A stretch of 64,000 bases of DNA from the NCBI GenBank assembly GCA_025201375.1, contig JAIWZP010000005.1:1-64000 (forward strand). Direction: 5' to 3'. The stretch's first letter is position 1; each line of letters begins with the position of its first letter. Made by a program: the position numbers and the translations under genes. The notes beneath the pieces were generated by a model. The model made no database searches. It was not told the DNA's origin and saw only the letters and a program-made list of their open reading frames with translations. This DNA is from Gongronella butleri (taxonomy: Eukaryota; Mucoromycota; Mucoromycetes; Mucorales; Cunninghamellaceae). Shown here piece after piece: positions 11,084 through 21,229 of the stretch.

Positions 11084-13549
11084 ATGTCAGCCCCAATGAT
11101 GCGCCTGCCGGACGAGGTGCTTTATGCGATTTTCAGCTACCTGGAAGTGGAGCAGCTCATGCATGAAGTGCGGCTTGTCAATTCGACGTGCAATCGTGTG
11201 GCCACCTCCAACAGCCTACTCGATTTGATCCTTCCTTTGTGCAGCCTCGACAAGCTGCGTCGCACGGCCGAATTTTACGACCGTCACCCGCCATCGATGC
11301 TCTTCCAGGCACGCAGTGTGCAATTGGGTGCGGACGGTTGGAAGGTGGACGAGATGAATGCGACCGACTTGCATGACACTAAGGAAATGGTGAAAAGGTT
11401 GTCGCAATGGTTCCCTAAAGTGCGACGCATCACGCTCCCTTTTCCCCAATCGGAATTGGCACCATCCGCGCAGACAAGCGACGTGGTCAACCTTTTGCTT
11501 GAGCAATTCCGCGCGATGCCTACATTGACACGCCTTATCACGCGCGAATTTCCATTGGTGGCGCCATCCGAGATGCCGTTACTTCCTTCGCACCTTACAT
11601 TCTTGGATTTGCGTCTGATGCGTCCGGGTGCCTCTTTGGACGCGTTTTTCGCCGTTTTGAAGCATATGCCGCATTTGAGCGGGCTGCGATTTGAAGCACG
11701 GCTCAATCATCCGAATCACGCAAGTCTTCCTGACAATTGGATCGCTGACGGGATCAAACACAAGAAAGAGCGACAGCACCACGCTATGCGACGGCTATGT
11801 CTGTCGCTGGATACCATTGACGACATGTTTCCGATCAATCGCACACATTTGCTCGCATTTTTGTTCTTCACCTTTCCCAAGCTTGTTGGGCTGGATCTGG
11901 AGCTGATGAACTTTAATTTGAACATGGATGACGCGCGACGGCCGACGGAGCATATGCCTGGTGCACTTGTAGAGCTGATGGGGTGTCCAAAGCGGCTGAC
12001 CGTGGACGACAATGCATTTATTGAGAATCCGTTTGAATTCAACACATTGCTGCAGTTGCGTGGGACGCCCGTGTTGCCTGTGGCGCACCCCGAAGTGCTT
12101 CATCTTGCCGTATACAACACATCGACCATGTGGACGTGGATGACGCGCATTCCGTGCGACAATGTTAAATTATTATATTTGGATTGCGAGCCCGAGGGTG
12201 ACGAGTCGCTTATTGCCGTCGAACACCTTTCCAATGTGCTCAAATTAACGTCACAATTGCATACATTGCATTTGGAGGGTCTCGTCGTTGACACGCGGCC
12301 TCTGGGCCCTGGCCAAGAGACCGACCCCTTTGCCGATACCGATTCGCCACTTTATCGCTCGGCCATCACCAATTGCCGCTTCACACACTGCCTCATCAAC
12401 ACGCCGCTTGTCATCCAACGCCTCGTCGGCCTCTGCCCGCAAATCACCCACCTGCAATTCCTTGCCTGCCGCTTTGTCAACACGGATCGCATGGATTTGC
12501 CGGATAACATTAGCAATCCCCATTTGGCCACGATTCGCCATATGTTTGTCTTGAACGACGACGATTCCGAGGACCCTGCGCACCGCATCGATCCCGAAAT
12601 CGAGCACTTGATTGGCGACGTGATTGATGCCGCCATTGATCGCTTCATGGGCACCGTGCCCGGTGGATGGCCTCAACAAGCGCGTCGAGATGGACTTGTT
12701 GGCGATGGCGATGGAGAGGCACACGACGGTGCCGTGCACGACGGCCTCGATGGCCAATTGGACGGCGAAATGGATGAAAATCAAGATGACGCGCAAGATC
12801 ACGATATGGACGACGATCACGACATGGACCACCACGACTTTGGTGACGACGATGAGGATGACAATGACGATGACGACGACGACGACATGGATGACGATAT
12901 CGTTGTAGACGATGACATGGATGAAGAGTGGGAAGATGTAGATGACGACGGCAACAACAACAATGACAACAACAATGTAGATGACGAGACAATGAGCAAC
13001 CTGAGCGACGATTGGAGCGACGATCTGGAAGAAGACTTGGACGAAGTGGACAGCGACGCATTGAGCGATTATGACCACGATTACGTCGACGACGAGCAAA
13101 TAGAACCCGACAATTTTGAACCCGTGCGATGGCTGTCGATCCCATTGGCCAACTTGACGCTCACATTCAAGCGCCCAACACGCACGCTCTTCATCGTCCT
13201 GCAGGACGAGCATCATACCCAAAATCCTGATGACCTGGTTCAAATGTACCTTGGGCAAGGCCCCGAGGAAATGCTCAGCTTTGGCAAATTGACGATCCAA
13301 AAGCCGAAAAAGCTGAGCCCCTTCGAAACCCAGTGGATGCTCACCAGGTATCCCTCCATCGAAGAAGAGCTCAAGGCGACTGATTTCCCAACAGCTACCT
13401 TGAGGATGGCCTGGGACCGCGCTGAAGAAGCAAAAGTCATGGTCATCACTTGCCTCTCGCTGAAATCAGGCACAGACTTGTTTGGCGGCATGGCCCTAAA
13501 ATCCATCAAAGAAATCTTTGGCAGCAGGGACGTAGCGCTCTTCAAATAA
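11084..13549 (+). CDS. F-box protein with leucine-rich region and long acidic insert (paralogue 1)
   Basis: Single exon, 821 aa. Residues about 4-45 form an F-box (LPDEVLYAIFSYLEVEQL, then VRLVNSTCNRVA), the Skp1-binding part of SCF ubiquitin ligases. The rest has irregular leucine-rich segments (LTFLDLRLM, LVGLDLELMNF, LHTLHLEGL) that would form the substrate-binding side. Residues about 565-690 are a D/N/E/H tract that splits the leucine-rich region. The open frame extends 46 codons upstream, but that part encodes a phenylalanine run from the promoter T tract, so the ATG before the F-box was chosen. A spliced paralogue follows 875 b downstream, pointing to tandem duplication. The substrate is unknown. 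Confidence 0.75.
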   Translation: MSAPMMRLPDEVLYAIFSYLEVEQLMHEVRLVNSTCNRVATSNSLLDLILPLCSLDKLRRTAEFYDRHPPSMLFQARSVQLGADGWKVDEMNATDLHDTKEMVKRLSQWFPKVRRITLPFPQSELAPSAQTSDVVNLLLEQFRAMPTLTRLITREFPLVAPSEMPLLPSHLTFLDLRLMRPGASLDAFFAVLKHMPHLSGLRFEARLNHPNHASLPDNWIADGIKHKKERQHHAMRRLCLSLDTIDDMFPINRTHLLAFLFFTFPKLVGLDLELMNFNLNMDDARRPTEHMPGALVELMGCPKRLTVDDNAFIENPFEFNTLLQLRGTPVLPVAHPEVLHLAVYNTSTMWTWMTRIPCDNVKLLYLDCEPEGDESLIAVEHLSNVLKLTSQLHTLHLEGLVVDTRPLGPGQETDPFADTDSPLYRSAITNCRFTHCLINTPLVIQRLVGLCPQITHLQFLACRFVNTDRMDLPDNISNPHLATIRHMFVLNDDDSEDPAHRIDPEIEHLIGDVIDAAIDRFMGTVPGGWPQQARRDGLVGDGDGEAHDGAVHDGLDGQLDGEMDENQDDAQDHDMDDDHDMDHHDFGDDDEDDNDDDDDDDMDDDIVVDDDMDEEWEDVDDDGNNNNDNNNVDDETMSNLSDDWSDDLEEDLDEVDSDALSDYDHDYVDDEQIEPDNFEPVRWLSIPLANLTLTFKRPTRTLFIVLQDEHHTQNPDDLVQMYLGQGPEEMLSFGKLTIQKPKKLSPFETQWMLTRYPSIEEELKATDFPTATLRMAWDRAEEAKVMVITCLSLKSGTDLFGGMALKSIKEIFGSRDVALFK

Positions 13550-14423
13550 ACAGAAAATAAAAGCAATAAATATACTTAATTTGCAAAAATAACCAGATTT
13601 CATGGGAAAAAAAAAGGCCATCATTGCAAGGTCGTTACGATACGACGGATTATTTGTCTTTTTCCTAGGCACACAGTCTCCAACCGGGCTATTTACCAGA
13701 CAAGCGAGGTCCAAAAAAAAAAAAAAAGGAAAAGAAAAACAGCCGTTTGGCCAAGTGAAAAGCTGATTATTTGCATTTTCTTGACAATTGGTTCGACAAC
13801 AAGGCCAACAAGAGAAGCAATGCGTCGACAGCAAGATCTCTGATCATTGAATTTCAAGTTGGGGATCAATTCATCGGCATGACGCGTCTCATTTTGCCAA
13901 AGTTTTTGTAATTTTCACGTTTTTCCGAATTGCAATGCCTCAAACTGTCGACTTCGGGGCCTGTTGAAGATGATGATTGCCATGTCGGCCATTGAGTCCT
14001 TTCAATAGCCTTTATGCTCAAGACACGCATCATATTCATAAAAAAAACGGCGCACATGTATGCTTTACGCCACTTCTCAATAAGAACAAAAAGAATGAGC
14101 GAGAATTAGACCGCAAGCTTTACATACTCACGTCGCAGCGCTGCACTTTTTTTTTTTTTTTTTGCAATGTATCAGTGCCGATGGAGAAGACGCGCAAAAT
14201 CCAGAAAAGGCAATTTTAGCGCGTCATTCATGCAATGTTCATGACATACAAATGAATTTGATCGTACAAATTGTCGACTAGTGTGGCAGTGGCTTTTTTT
14301 TTTTTTTTGAGAGAGAGAAAAGGAATTAGGGTTAGAGTCACACAAGGGAAATGGATGTTTCCCCTGTTTTGTGTTTATTTGTGTTTCTTCCCTCTTTTTC
14401 TCAAAATCTGAGGCTGTCCAACG
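13550..14423. other. Intergenic between the F-box paralogues
   Basis: AT-rich with several homopolymer runs (for example 13713-13727, 14149-14163, 14294-14308). No gene or RNA was recognised. Confidence 0.5.
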
Positions 14424-16055
14424 ATGCTTGCTCAATTGCCAGTGGAAGTGTTAGACAATGTGTTTGCCTACTTGGGTGAGCGAGATCTTTTGAGGGAGGT
14501 GCGCCGCGTCAATGGCGTCTTTTGTCGCGTGGCCACGCCCAAAATCTCTGTTTTTTCCGATATCCATCTGTATTATCTTCGCAACTTGCGCAAGCATGCC
14601 GATTTGCTCTCTTCACCCAGCGCTCTGTCTCAGGCGAAACGCTTCACGCTGCTAGCCGGCACATGGATTTGGAAAAACGCAAAAAGTCGCAAATGCAAGG
14701 CAGATCTCGCCTTGCTGGCCGCGATGCGCGTGGTGTTTGTCAATGCGCGTTATTTCCACTTCCAGTGCCCCCTGCCGCGCACATCTTGCGCCGACGATCC
14801 GGCGTTTCAGGCGACCAAGCTCATTTTTAGCCAATTGGCCGCTGCCCCCCTTTTGGAGTCGCTCAACGTGGAAGACTTTACCTTTCGTCACCCATCGGGC
14901 GTGGCCATGCTGCCAGCGCACTTGACACACCTGACCTTGTACTACGAGAGTGGCAAAGCGTCCATTGATACGCTCGATGCACTTCTTGGACACATGCCGC
15001 AATTGGTCTCATTGGACATCCCGCGGATGAGTGACACTGTTATTGGCGACAAGCGACTGGTGGATTGGGTTGTCAGTGGGATGGAACAGAGCAAAAACCG
15101 ACATTGGCAAATGAAAGAGTTGACGCTGGGCTTCAGCATTTATGCCAATGGTTCCATGGGATACGAGCGTTTTGCCGTGTTTGCTTATATTTTTTACATG
15201 CTTCCAAAACTGGATTCACTTGATCTCCATTTGTCACTGTCAAAAAATTACCGTGATAAAGCAGACGAAACTAGCGGTCAAGGCGCGAATTTCACACTTC
15301 CGCCCTCCATTATCGCGAACTCCAGCTTCCCAAAGCATCTGAGCATCCACGAACAATTGCTCGACAACACTACAAGCGTCCAGCGTCTTGTACCTTTATA
15401 TCGTGAGCAAAAAATGAAAGAAGAAAGAAGAAAGAGAAAAAAACACACGCGACGCGACACAATGAGTTGAAATGATTCCATTTTTATTTTTTAAAAACAA
15501 GCTCAATGGACACCATCGTTATCGCAGTCGAGCATTGAATGTCTCAAAATGTACGTTCGCCCATTTTCATCGCGGCTTCAGTATATGCACTGCTTCCCCT
15601 GCTTGTCAATCAAGAAAGTCGAGCTCGTAAGTGGGGAACCTGCCTCTGTGAACCAGCTGCTCCGCCAACTCCAATTCATGCCACTGTTGCAGCATCTGCT
15701 TCTCCTGAATTTTCGCGTCAACACGGACAACACCGATAGTCGATCGCCCCAATTCCCGCTGTTTTTAGACGCCAATGCATCGTCACTTGAACAACCATTG
15801 CCAGTGACCATTTTGGAAATCAAATATTGCGTTTTTGATTCCCCAGCCACCGCGCAGAGACTTTTAAATCATTGCCCTCGCCGGGAAACATTTGTCTATC
15901 ATAAAAACAGGCCACGATCTCCATATGAATATGACACCGATGATTTTTACTCCGATGATTATGACACTGATGATTTTTTTGACACCAATGAACATTACAC
16001 CGGTGACACCACGGATTCCTACGAAGGATACGATGGTGCCGACTTGTACCTATAA
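14424..16055 (+). CDS. F-box protein (paralogue 2)
   Basis: Exons 14424..15402 and 15502..16055; 510 aa. The N-terminus LPVEVLDNVFAYLGERDL followed by VRRVNGVFCRVAT aligns with the F-box of the gene upstream, as do leucine-rich blocks such as LPAHLTHLTLYYESG and GHMPQLVSLDI (compare LPSHLTFLDL and KHMPHLSGL upstream). The predicted role is substrate recruitment to an SCF E3 ligase. The intron (GTGAGC donor, ACAAG acceptor) was placed by phase and keeps the frame open; its acceptor is weak, so this junction is the least certain part. The C-terminus is a short D/Y/T-rich tail (about residues 465-510) made of imperfect YDTDDF repeats. The large mid-protein acidic insert of the neighbour is absent here. 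Confidence 0.7.
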
Positions 16056-17482
16056 TCACACATTAAAAAAATGCAGCATCACAGCACGTTCGCTAAAAAA
16101 AAAAAAAATAGAATGCGTGCTGCGCAAATTGAAATAAAAGCCATGGTTACATCACTCGTAATTGGAAGCAGTCATCCCGGAAACACGGCAATGAGGCATG
16201 GGGACGCGTCTAGTGAGCATAGAGACATGTCTTAGTAACGTGTAGACCAAATTTGGACATTTGATGGTCTTTTTTTCAAAAAACAAGCAATCATTTTATT
16301 GTTCAATAGCACAGCAATCTTTTAAGATAGAATGAACGTGTCTAAAGTTATTTTAATGTGCATTGGTCCGAAAGAACTAGTACGCAATTTATCAAAAAAA
16401 AAAAAAAAAAAAACCAGAAATGTAACCCAATTTGAGATTGCAGGTGCTACAGAAATTTAATCTGTGTCAAATTGGGTCCAGTTGTACTTCTTGGGTATTG
16501 AAAGCATTGCGCAAAGTTTGGGATTTCCATGGTTGTCCTTGAAGACGACATAAATGAAAAATTGAATCCCGCGACTGAAGCTGCCAAATTCCAACACCTT
16601 TTGAATGAGCTACCATCTTTTGCCGCCTGTTTCAGACTTGGAACTGCTTCGATAGTCTCTATTTCGAATTTAGAAGCATCAGCACAAGGCTACCAGGTGA
16701 TTCAAATGAAAATGTCGTTTTAGCAGAAAATGTGCCTCTACTCGTTAACCAGGCGCTCCAGTGCCTCGAAACATCTCACAATGTGTAAAGAGGAGCTAGA
16801 TACCATAAGTCAAGCTCAAAGTTGTTGCAATTACACCTCGTAAAGTCGCGCCATTCGCAAATCAGAAATTTGTCGTGGAGAATCCTCAAAATCAAAATTC
16901 AAAAGATGGGTTAACTAGAATTGCGCCAAACCTGCACACAAGAAGCATTGGATAAAGAAATCACGGCAAATGCCAAAAAAGAGCGCGCTCCACTTGCTCA
17001 ATGACGAGCAATCCGTGATTTTGTATTAAACTTTGCAGGCGATTTTCATCACCAAAACGCGCCGCTAATGCCGTACTGACGCGCCCACTAGCAAGAAAAG
17101 TTCCTAGTGCATGGATATGGTTAGGAACAGGCGCGTGTAACTCGATATCTGAAGCGGTTTATTACGCGTTGAATCCGTAGGCCTAATTTTCCTGGTGCGC
17201 TAAATCTGTGTAAACCGTCCTTTTTCAGAGATTATTTGTACCTAAACACGCTTCAAGACGCACTCTTTCTGATGAAATGACTTTCAAAACGTTGTAATCA
17301 ATTTTCGTCTAGTTGTCCTTGTGACGAAAAAAAAAGACGCAAATCGCATTTTGCGCGGAAACCAGTCAATGGACCCCTGTTTTTTATTGCTTTTTTATCG
17401 GCTACTGGTACGTGCGTACCGTATGGTTGAATGGTATAGAGATCTGAGGACCGAAATTTCTCCATTAAGTCCTCGGCTACAC
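16056..17482. other. Long stretch without recognised gene
   Basis: Contains a short open frame (16529-16723, 64 codons) whose peptide is leucine- and serine-rich but not assignable; it could be a relic of a third F-box copy, but the support is weak. A poly-A run lies at 16395-16413. No RNA genes were seen. Confidence 0.5.
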
Positions 17483-17802
17483 CAATATGGATCGTGCCGG
17501 AAGGCGGGTTTTATAATCGATTTCTTTTAAAATACGTGATAAAAACCTTTATTTGGTAGTTAGCTATAATCCCTTGTCAATGAAATATGCAAATTCTCAC
17601 CAGGCAGAGGTCTAACGCAAAGAAACGATAAAGGGAAAATATTGGGGAAAAAAGAGGTAAAAATAGGGAGGGAGAGCACAAACAAAATAAATAAATAAAA
17701 GGGGGGATCTTGAGGCGAGCGTGCAAAGCGTGCCAATGCGATCATCAGAAAACAAGGCACCAGACACGACCAAAACAGGCGAAAATCGGGCCATCCATAT
17801 CA
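17483..17802 (-). repeat. LTR, left (minus) copy
   Basis: Reverse complement of the LTR at 18310-18644. The TG start is intact (complement of TCA at 17800-17802, overlapping the pol stop). The opposite end has decayed: CAATATGG replaces the TGTTATGG seen in the other copies. Confidence 0.8.
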
Positions 17803-18018
17803 TAGCCCGCCCTGAGCGCGTTGCACATCTTGCAGCGAGCGAAGCCAGTGCTGATTCATCCAGCCTTCCTTGTCTTTGGTGACAGTATCTTCCAGCAGAT
17901 ACGAGCCATTGCCACCGCTCTTGACAATACGAAAGACTTTGTTCAGATATCGCGCTTGTCCGAATTTCAACTTCTCCAATGGATGCGGGCGGCACGAAAG
18001 GACCAAGTCGCCAACAGC
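17800..18018 (-). pseudogene. pol C-terminus (integrase C-terminal region), left copy
   Basis: Reads from the inverted-repeat centre to a TGA at 17800-17802 and ends in residues QRAQGGL. The upstream parts of pol (protease, reverse transcriptase, RNase H, integrase core) are absent, so it is a 5'-truncated fragment. The apparent 163-aa open frame crossing the centre is an artefact: its first part is the antisense of the other arm. Confidence 0.8.
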
Positions 18019-18093
18019 AAAAACACGCATCGCGAGCGCGTCGCGTATCGCATGGAACAACACATCGTGGAAACCCACATTCCCTCCATCTGT

Positions 18094-18312
18094 GCTGTTG
18101 GCGATTTGGTCCTTTCGTGCCGCCCGCATCCATTGGAGAAGTTGAAATTCGGACAAGCGCGATATCTGAACAAAGTCTTTCGTATTGTCAAGAGCGGTGG
18201 CAATGGCTCGTATCTGCTGGAAGATACTGTCACCAAAGACAAGGAAGGCTGGATGAATCAGCACTGGCTTCGCTCGCTGCAAGATGTGCAACGCGCTCAG
18301 GGCGGGCTATGA
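18094..18312 (+). pseudogene. pol C-terminus (integrase C-terminal region), right copy
   Basis: A near-identical mirror of the left fragment, starting near AVGDLVLSCRP and stopping with TGA at 18310-18312. The stop codon is also the TG start of the LTR, so pol ends exactly at the LTR boundary in this element family. Confidence 0.8.
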
Positions 18313-18644
18313 TATGGATGGCCCGATTTTCGCCTGTTTTGGTCGTGTCTGGTGCCTTGTTTTCTGATGATCGCATTGGCACGCTTTGCACGCTCGCCTC
18401 AAGATCCCCCCTTTTATTTATTTATTTTGTTTGTGCTCTCCCTCCCTATTTTTACCTCTTTTTTTCTCCACTGTTCTTTTTTTTTTATTTTTCCTTTATC
18501 GTTTCTTTGCGTTTGACCACTGCCTGGTGAGTATTTGCAAATTTCATTGACAAGTGATTGTAGCTAACTATCAAATAAAGGCTTTTATCACGTATTTTAA
18601 AAGGGAACGATTATAAAACCCGCCTTCCGGCACGCCCCATAACA
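18310..18644 (+). repeat. LTR, right (plus) copy
   Basis: Begins TGATATGGATGG and ends CCCCATAACA, with TG...CA termini like the solo LTR at 61067-61404. It contains the shared blocks TTTTGTTTGTGCTCTCCCTC and TATCAAATAAAGGC and a GATTATAAAACCCGCC segment near its end. Confidence 0.85.
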
Positions 18645-18668
18645 TTTTGGTGCCGAGAAACAGGACCA
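18645..18668 (+). other. Candidate primer-binding site of an LTR element
   Basis: TTTTGGTGCCGAGAAACAGG follows the LTR end directly. TGGTGCCG-type sequences at this position are typical tRNA primer-binding sites in LTR retrotransposons, which pair with the CCA end of a tRNA. No gag frame follows. The priming tRNA was not identified. Confidence 0.45.
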
Positions 18669-19425
18669 AGGGAGAACGAGAGAGAAAGAGAAAAGGGAAG
18701 AAATGATGATATCAGGCTATTTATACAAAAGATTCACACACGGGACAAATGCTAAAATAACAATATAAATAAAGAGGCTTAGAACTAAGTGGGACGAAAC
18801 AAGACGTCCACATCAACCATGCGGACTAAAAGGGCAAAATCAACAAACCATTCTCAAACTGCTACATGCACCCCTTGGAAAGTCCATGATTTTCGAAATT
18901 TGAGAGTGCGCGCCATCCAGAGGCTGCAATGCCATAGGGGAGGGCTCACTCGAAAGAGAAAGTTTGGCATCGCTCGTATGAAGAGGAAAAGGTCATAGGA
19001 AAAGGCAAAGCCACTGAATAATAATAAAAAAACAATAATGTATCTCTGAAAACTATTTTCTCGACCACCAACTAATTGATCGTCAATCTTCGTTAATGAT
19101 ACATCTAAAGACCAGTACATGGCCAAAATATCTGCAAAAGTTTTTGCCCTAAAGCTCAAGGATCTTTTGTAGAAGACTAGAATTTATTAAAATCAACATT
19201 TTAGGCCTTTGCATCAGCGACGACTTTTTAATTGTTCAAGGCACATCTGTATTGAAAGTTGATGTTGCGCCTCTTGGCAACTAGGCCAGCAAAATCGTTT
19301 TCCCGTGTTTTGTGGGTGGGGGAAACTCAACCCATCCTGGATTCTTGCGCCAGGCGGAGCGCCAAGTTCTGAGATCAGGTCCGATCATGCGAGGGAAAAA
19401 GGGGGGGGGGCAAGCTGCATAGCTC

Positions 19426-19474
<49 letters not shown>

Positions 19475-19636
19475 ATGTGTGAGAAGCTGCCTATAATTGA
19501 ATTGTGTAACCCACCGTGAATAAAATCAAAAAGGATCGGCATTGGGCCGTGCTGTGGGCTTTTCTTCTCCTTTTTATACCTTTTTCTTGACTTTGGTACT
19601 TTTTTTTTATATTTTCTGTCTTTTTACGAATTTGTC
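18669..19636. other. Stretch without recognised gene; G and A homopolymers
   Basis: May include remnant 5' internal sequence of the LTR element. A run of about ten G at 19402-19411 and about 43 A at 19428-19471 precede the PIL1 promoter. No conserved protein or RNA was recognised. Confidence 0.5.
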
Positions 19637-21085
19637 ATGACATTTAAAGACCTGCAATACTCTTTTGGCAAGTTTAGCAGCGATGTCAAGTCGCGCATGG
19701 CGAAGAGCAACCCGATGCACAAGCGCGACACCAAGGCGCTCGAAGTATGGATATCCGAAGAGCGGCACGACCTGGCGGCCATGAAAACCTTGGCATATCA
19801 CAAACAAAATACAATCAAGAGCTTCCGCACATGGGCTCAGGCACACGAGCCGTGGAATGAGAGCGACGAGCGGACAGACATTCAGGTACAAACGACGAAA
19901 GCGATACAATTTGGACGTTCATTTCTCCATTTTTAGGACATTGGTGACAAACTTGCTACCTTGCTCGAGCAACAGGCGCTTGTCGAGCAGCAATATGCTG
20001 GTAAAAAAAAGGGAAAACCCCTCAAAATGGATGCTTTTTGTGAAACAACACATTTTTGACGCGTCTTTTAATTATTTTTATAATCTATAGCACGTTACCA
20101 GCAGTATCGCCACGCGTTGAAATCGATTCGCGACCGTGAAAATCACCTGTGCGATGTTCGTGAAAAGTTGCAGGTACTGGCGAGTCGCGTTCAGCATCTT
20201 GACAAAACGAATCCCGATTCTCCGCAGCGTGCGGCGATTGAGCGCGAATGGTGCGTGCTTGACAAGGAAGCGTACGACGAGGAATTGAAGCTGTCGGACT
20301 TTAAGCGGTGCATGTTGCGCGAGGCGTATTATATACGGTTCAATGCGATGGTTGAATATGCGGACAAGACGAAGATGATTGCAGGGTTTGGTCAATACCT
20401 TGTTGATTTGTTGGATCTGCAGCCGTCCACGACGTCTGCCGCCACGACACCGGCCGCCACGTCGCCTACAGCCACGATGACACGCCAATTGGGCACGGAG
20501 ATGGACGATGACATGGGTCGCGCGCCATACACGAGCGCATCGCAGGCTCAATTGATCACGGATGATTGTTTACTTGCTCTTGAGCAATGGATCCCTGCTG
20601 AGCAGGACGAACGGCCGACCATTACGGCGCAATTGGACGACGACGACGACCGCGAAATCGCCCACGACGCCGCGCTGTTGACCGATCTCGATATTGACAC
20701 GCACCACCAGGAAAGGCAACAGCTACAACAACAACAACAGCAACAACAACAACAGGTGCAGGAAGAACAAGAAAAAGGAAGCGCATCCACGGCGCCAATG
20801 CCTGATGACGCGCCGGACGCGCCAGCTCTTCCATTGTCCATGCCGCCACCCGCGTACACGCCTCGTCCAGGCGCCATGGGCGATGAAGTACGCGACGAAA
20901 AGTTTGTGGCAGCCCTGCCGACACCCAATGAGCCGCTCATCGACTATTTTCAGCTGTTCGACGAAAAAGGCTCGCAAATCGCTTCATTTGATGCACATGC
21001 CGATCGTCGTCGTTCATATGCCGAGTTTGCCCATCTCTACCTGCCCGATGAATCGAAAAAAAAGGACTCAAAAATGAATTCTTGA
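19637..21085 (+). CDS. PIL1: Eisosome core protein (PIL1/LSP1 family, BAR domain)
   Basis: Exons 19637..19885, 19937..20000, 20091..21085; 435 aa. The protein builds the membrane-furrow scaffold (eisosome) under the fungal plasma membrane and binds PI(4,5)P2. The family pattern is clear: an N-terminal F.K.S.DVKSRM segment, then DIGDKLATLLEQQALVEQQY, YRHALKSIRDRE, LDKTNPDSPQ and AGFGQYLVDLLD, covering the BAR domain to about residue 215. After it comes a variable tail with a Q-rich run (about residues 313-330), a proline-rich stretch and acidic patches. Length is somewhat above yeast Pil1 (339 aa) because of this tail. It converges with HID1, with 144 b between stops. The short first two introns are typical for this locus. 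Confidence 0.88.
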
Positions 21086-21229
21086 GACACGGTTTCTTTT
21101 TTTTTGTGATTTCTGCAATAAATCATGTTTTTTTTTTGAAAAAAAAAAGTAAAATAATACATGAATTGGGGTTGGCTGAGAGTTGGAGGGGAGAGTTTAG
21201 CGTGCGAGGGAAAATAAAATAAAATAAAA

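Larger units (their letters stand above)
17483..18644. mobile_element. Head-to-head pair of LTR-retrotransposon 3' ends (large inverted repeat)
   Basis: Two copies of the same 3' terminus, each the pol C-terminus followed by an LTR, face outward from a ~75-b unique centre (about 18019-18093). Left arm, minus strand: pol from about 18018 to its stop at 17800-17802, then LTR to about 17483. Right arm, plus strand: pol from about 18094 to a stop at 18310-18312, then LTR to 18644. The encoded ends read (A/C)VGDLVLSCRP...KFGQARYLNKVF...SYLLEDTV, the usual C-terminal integrase pattern of Ty3/gypsy elements. The pol portions of the arms are almost identical; the LTR portions differ by substitutions and an indel. 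Confidence 0.85.

Noticed and set aside
14326..14336. Telomere-like TTAGGG
   Set aside because: Only about one and a half units, within an ordinary intergenic region.
16529..16723. 64-codon open frame as a third F-box gene
   Set aside because: No F-box motif and no extension by splicing; at best a relic.
17800..18312. Two identical-looking 163-aa genes on opposite strands
   Set aside because: Each frame joins antisense of one arm to sense of the other across the palindrome centre. Only the pol C-terminal halves are meaningful.
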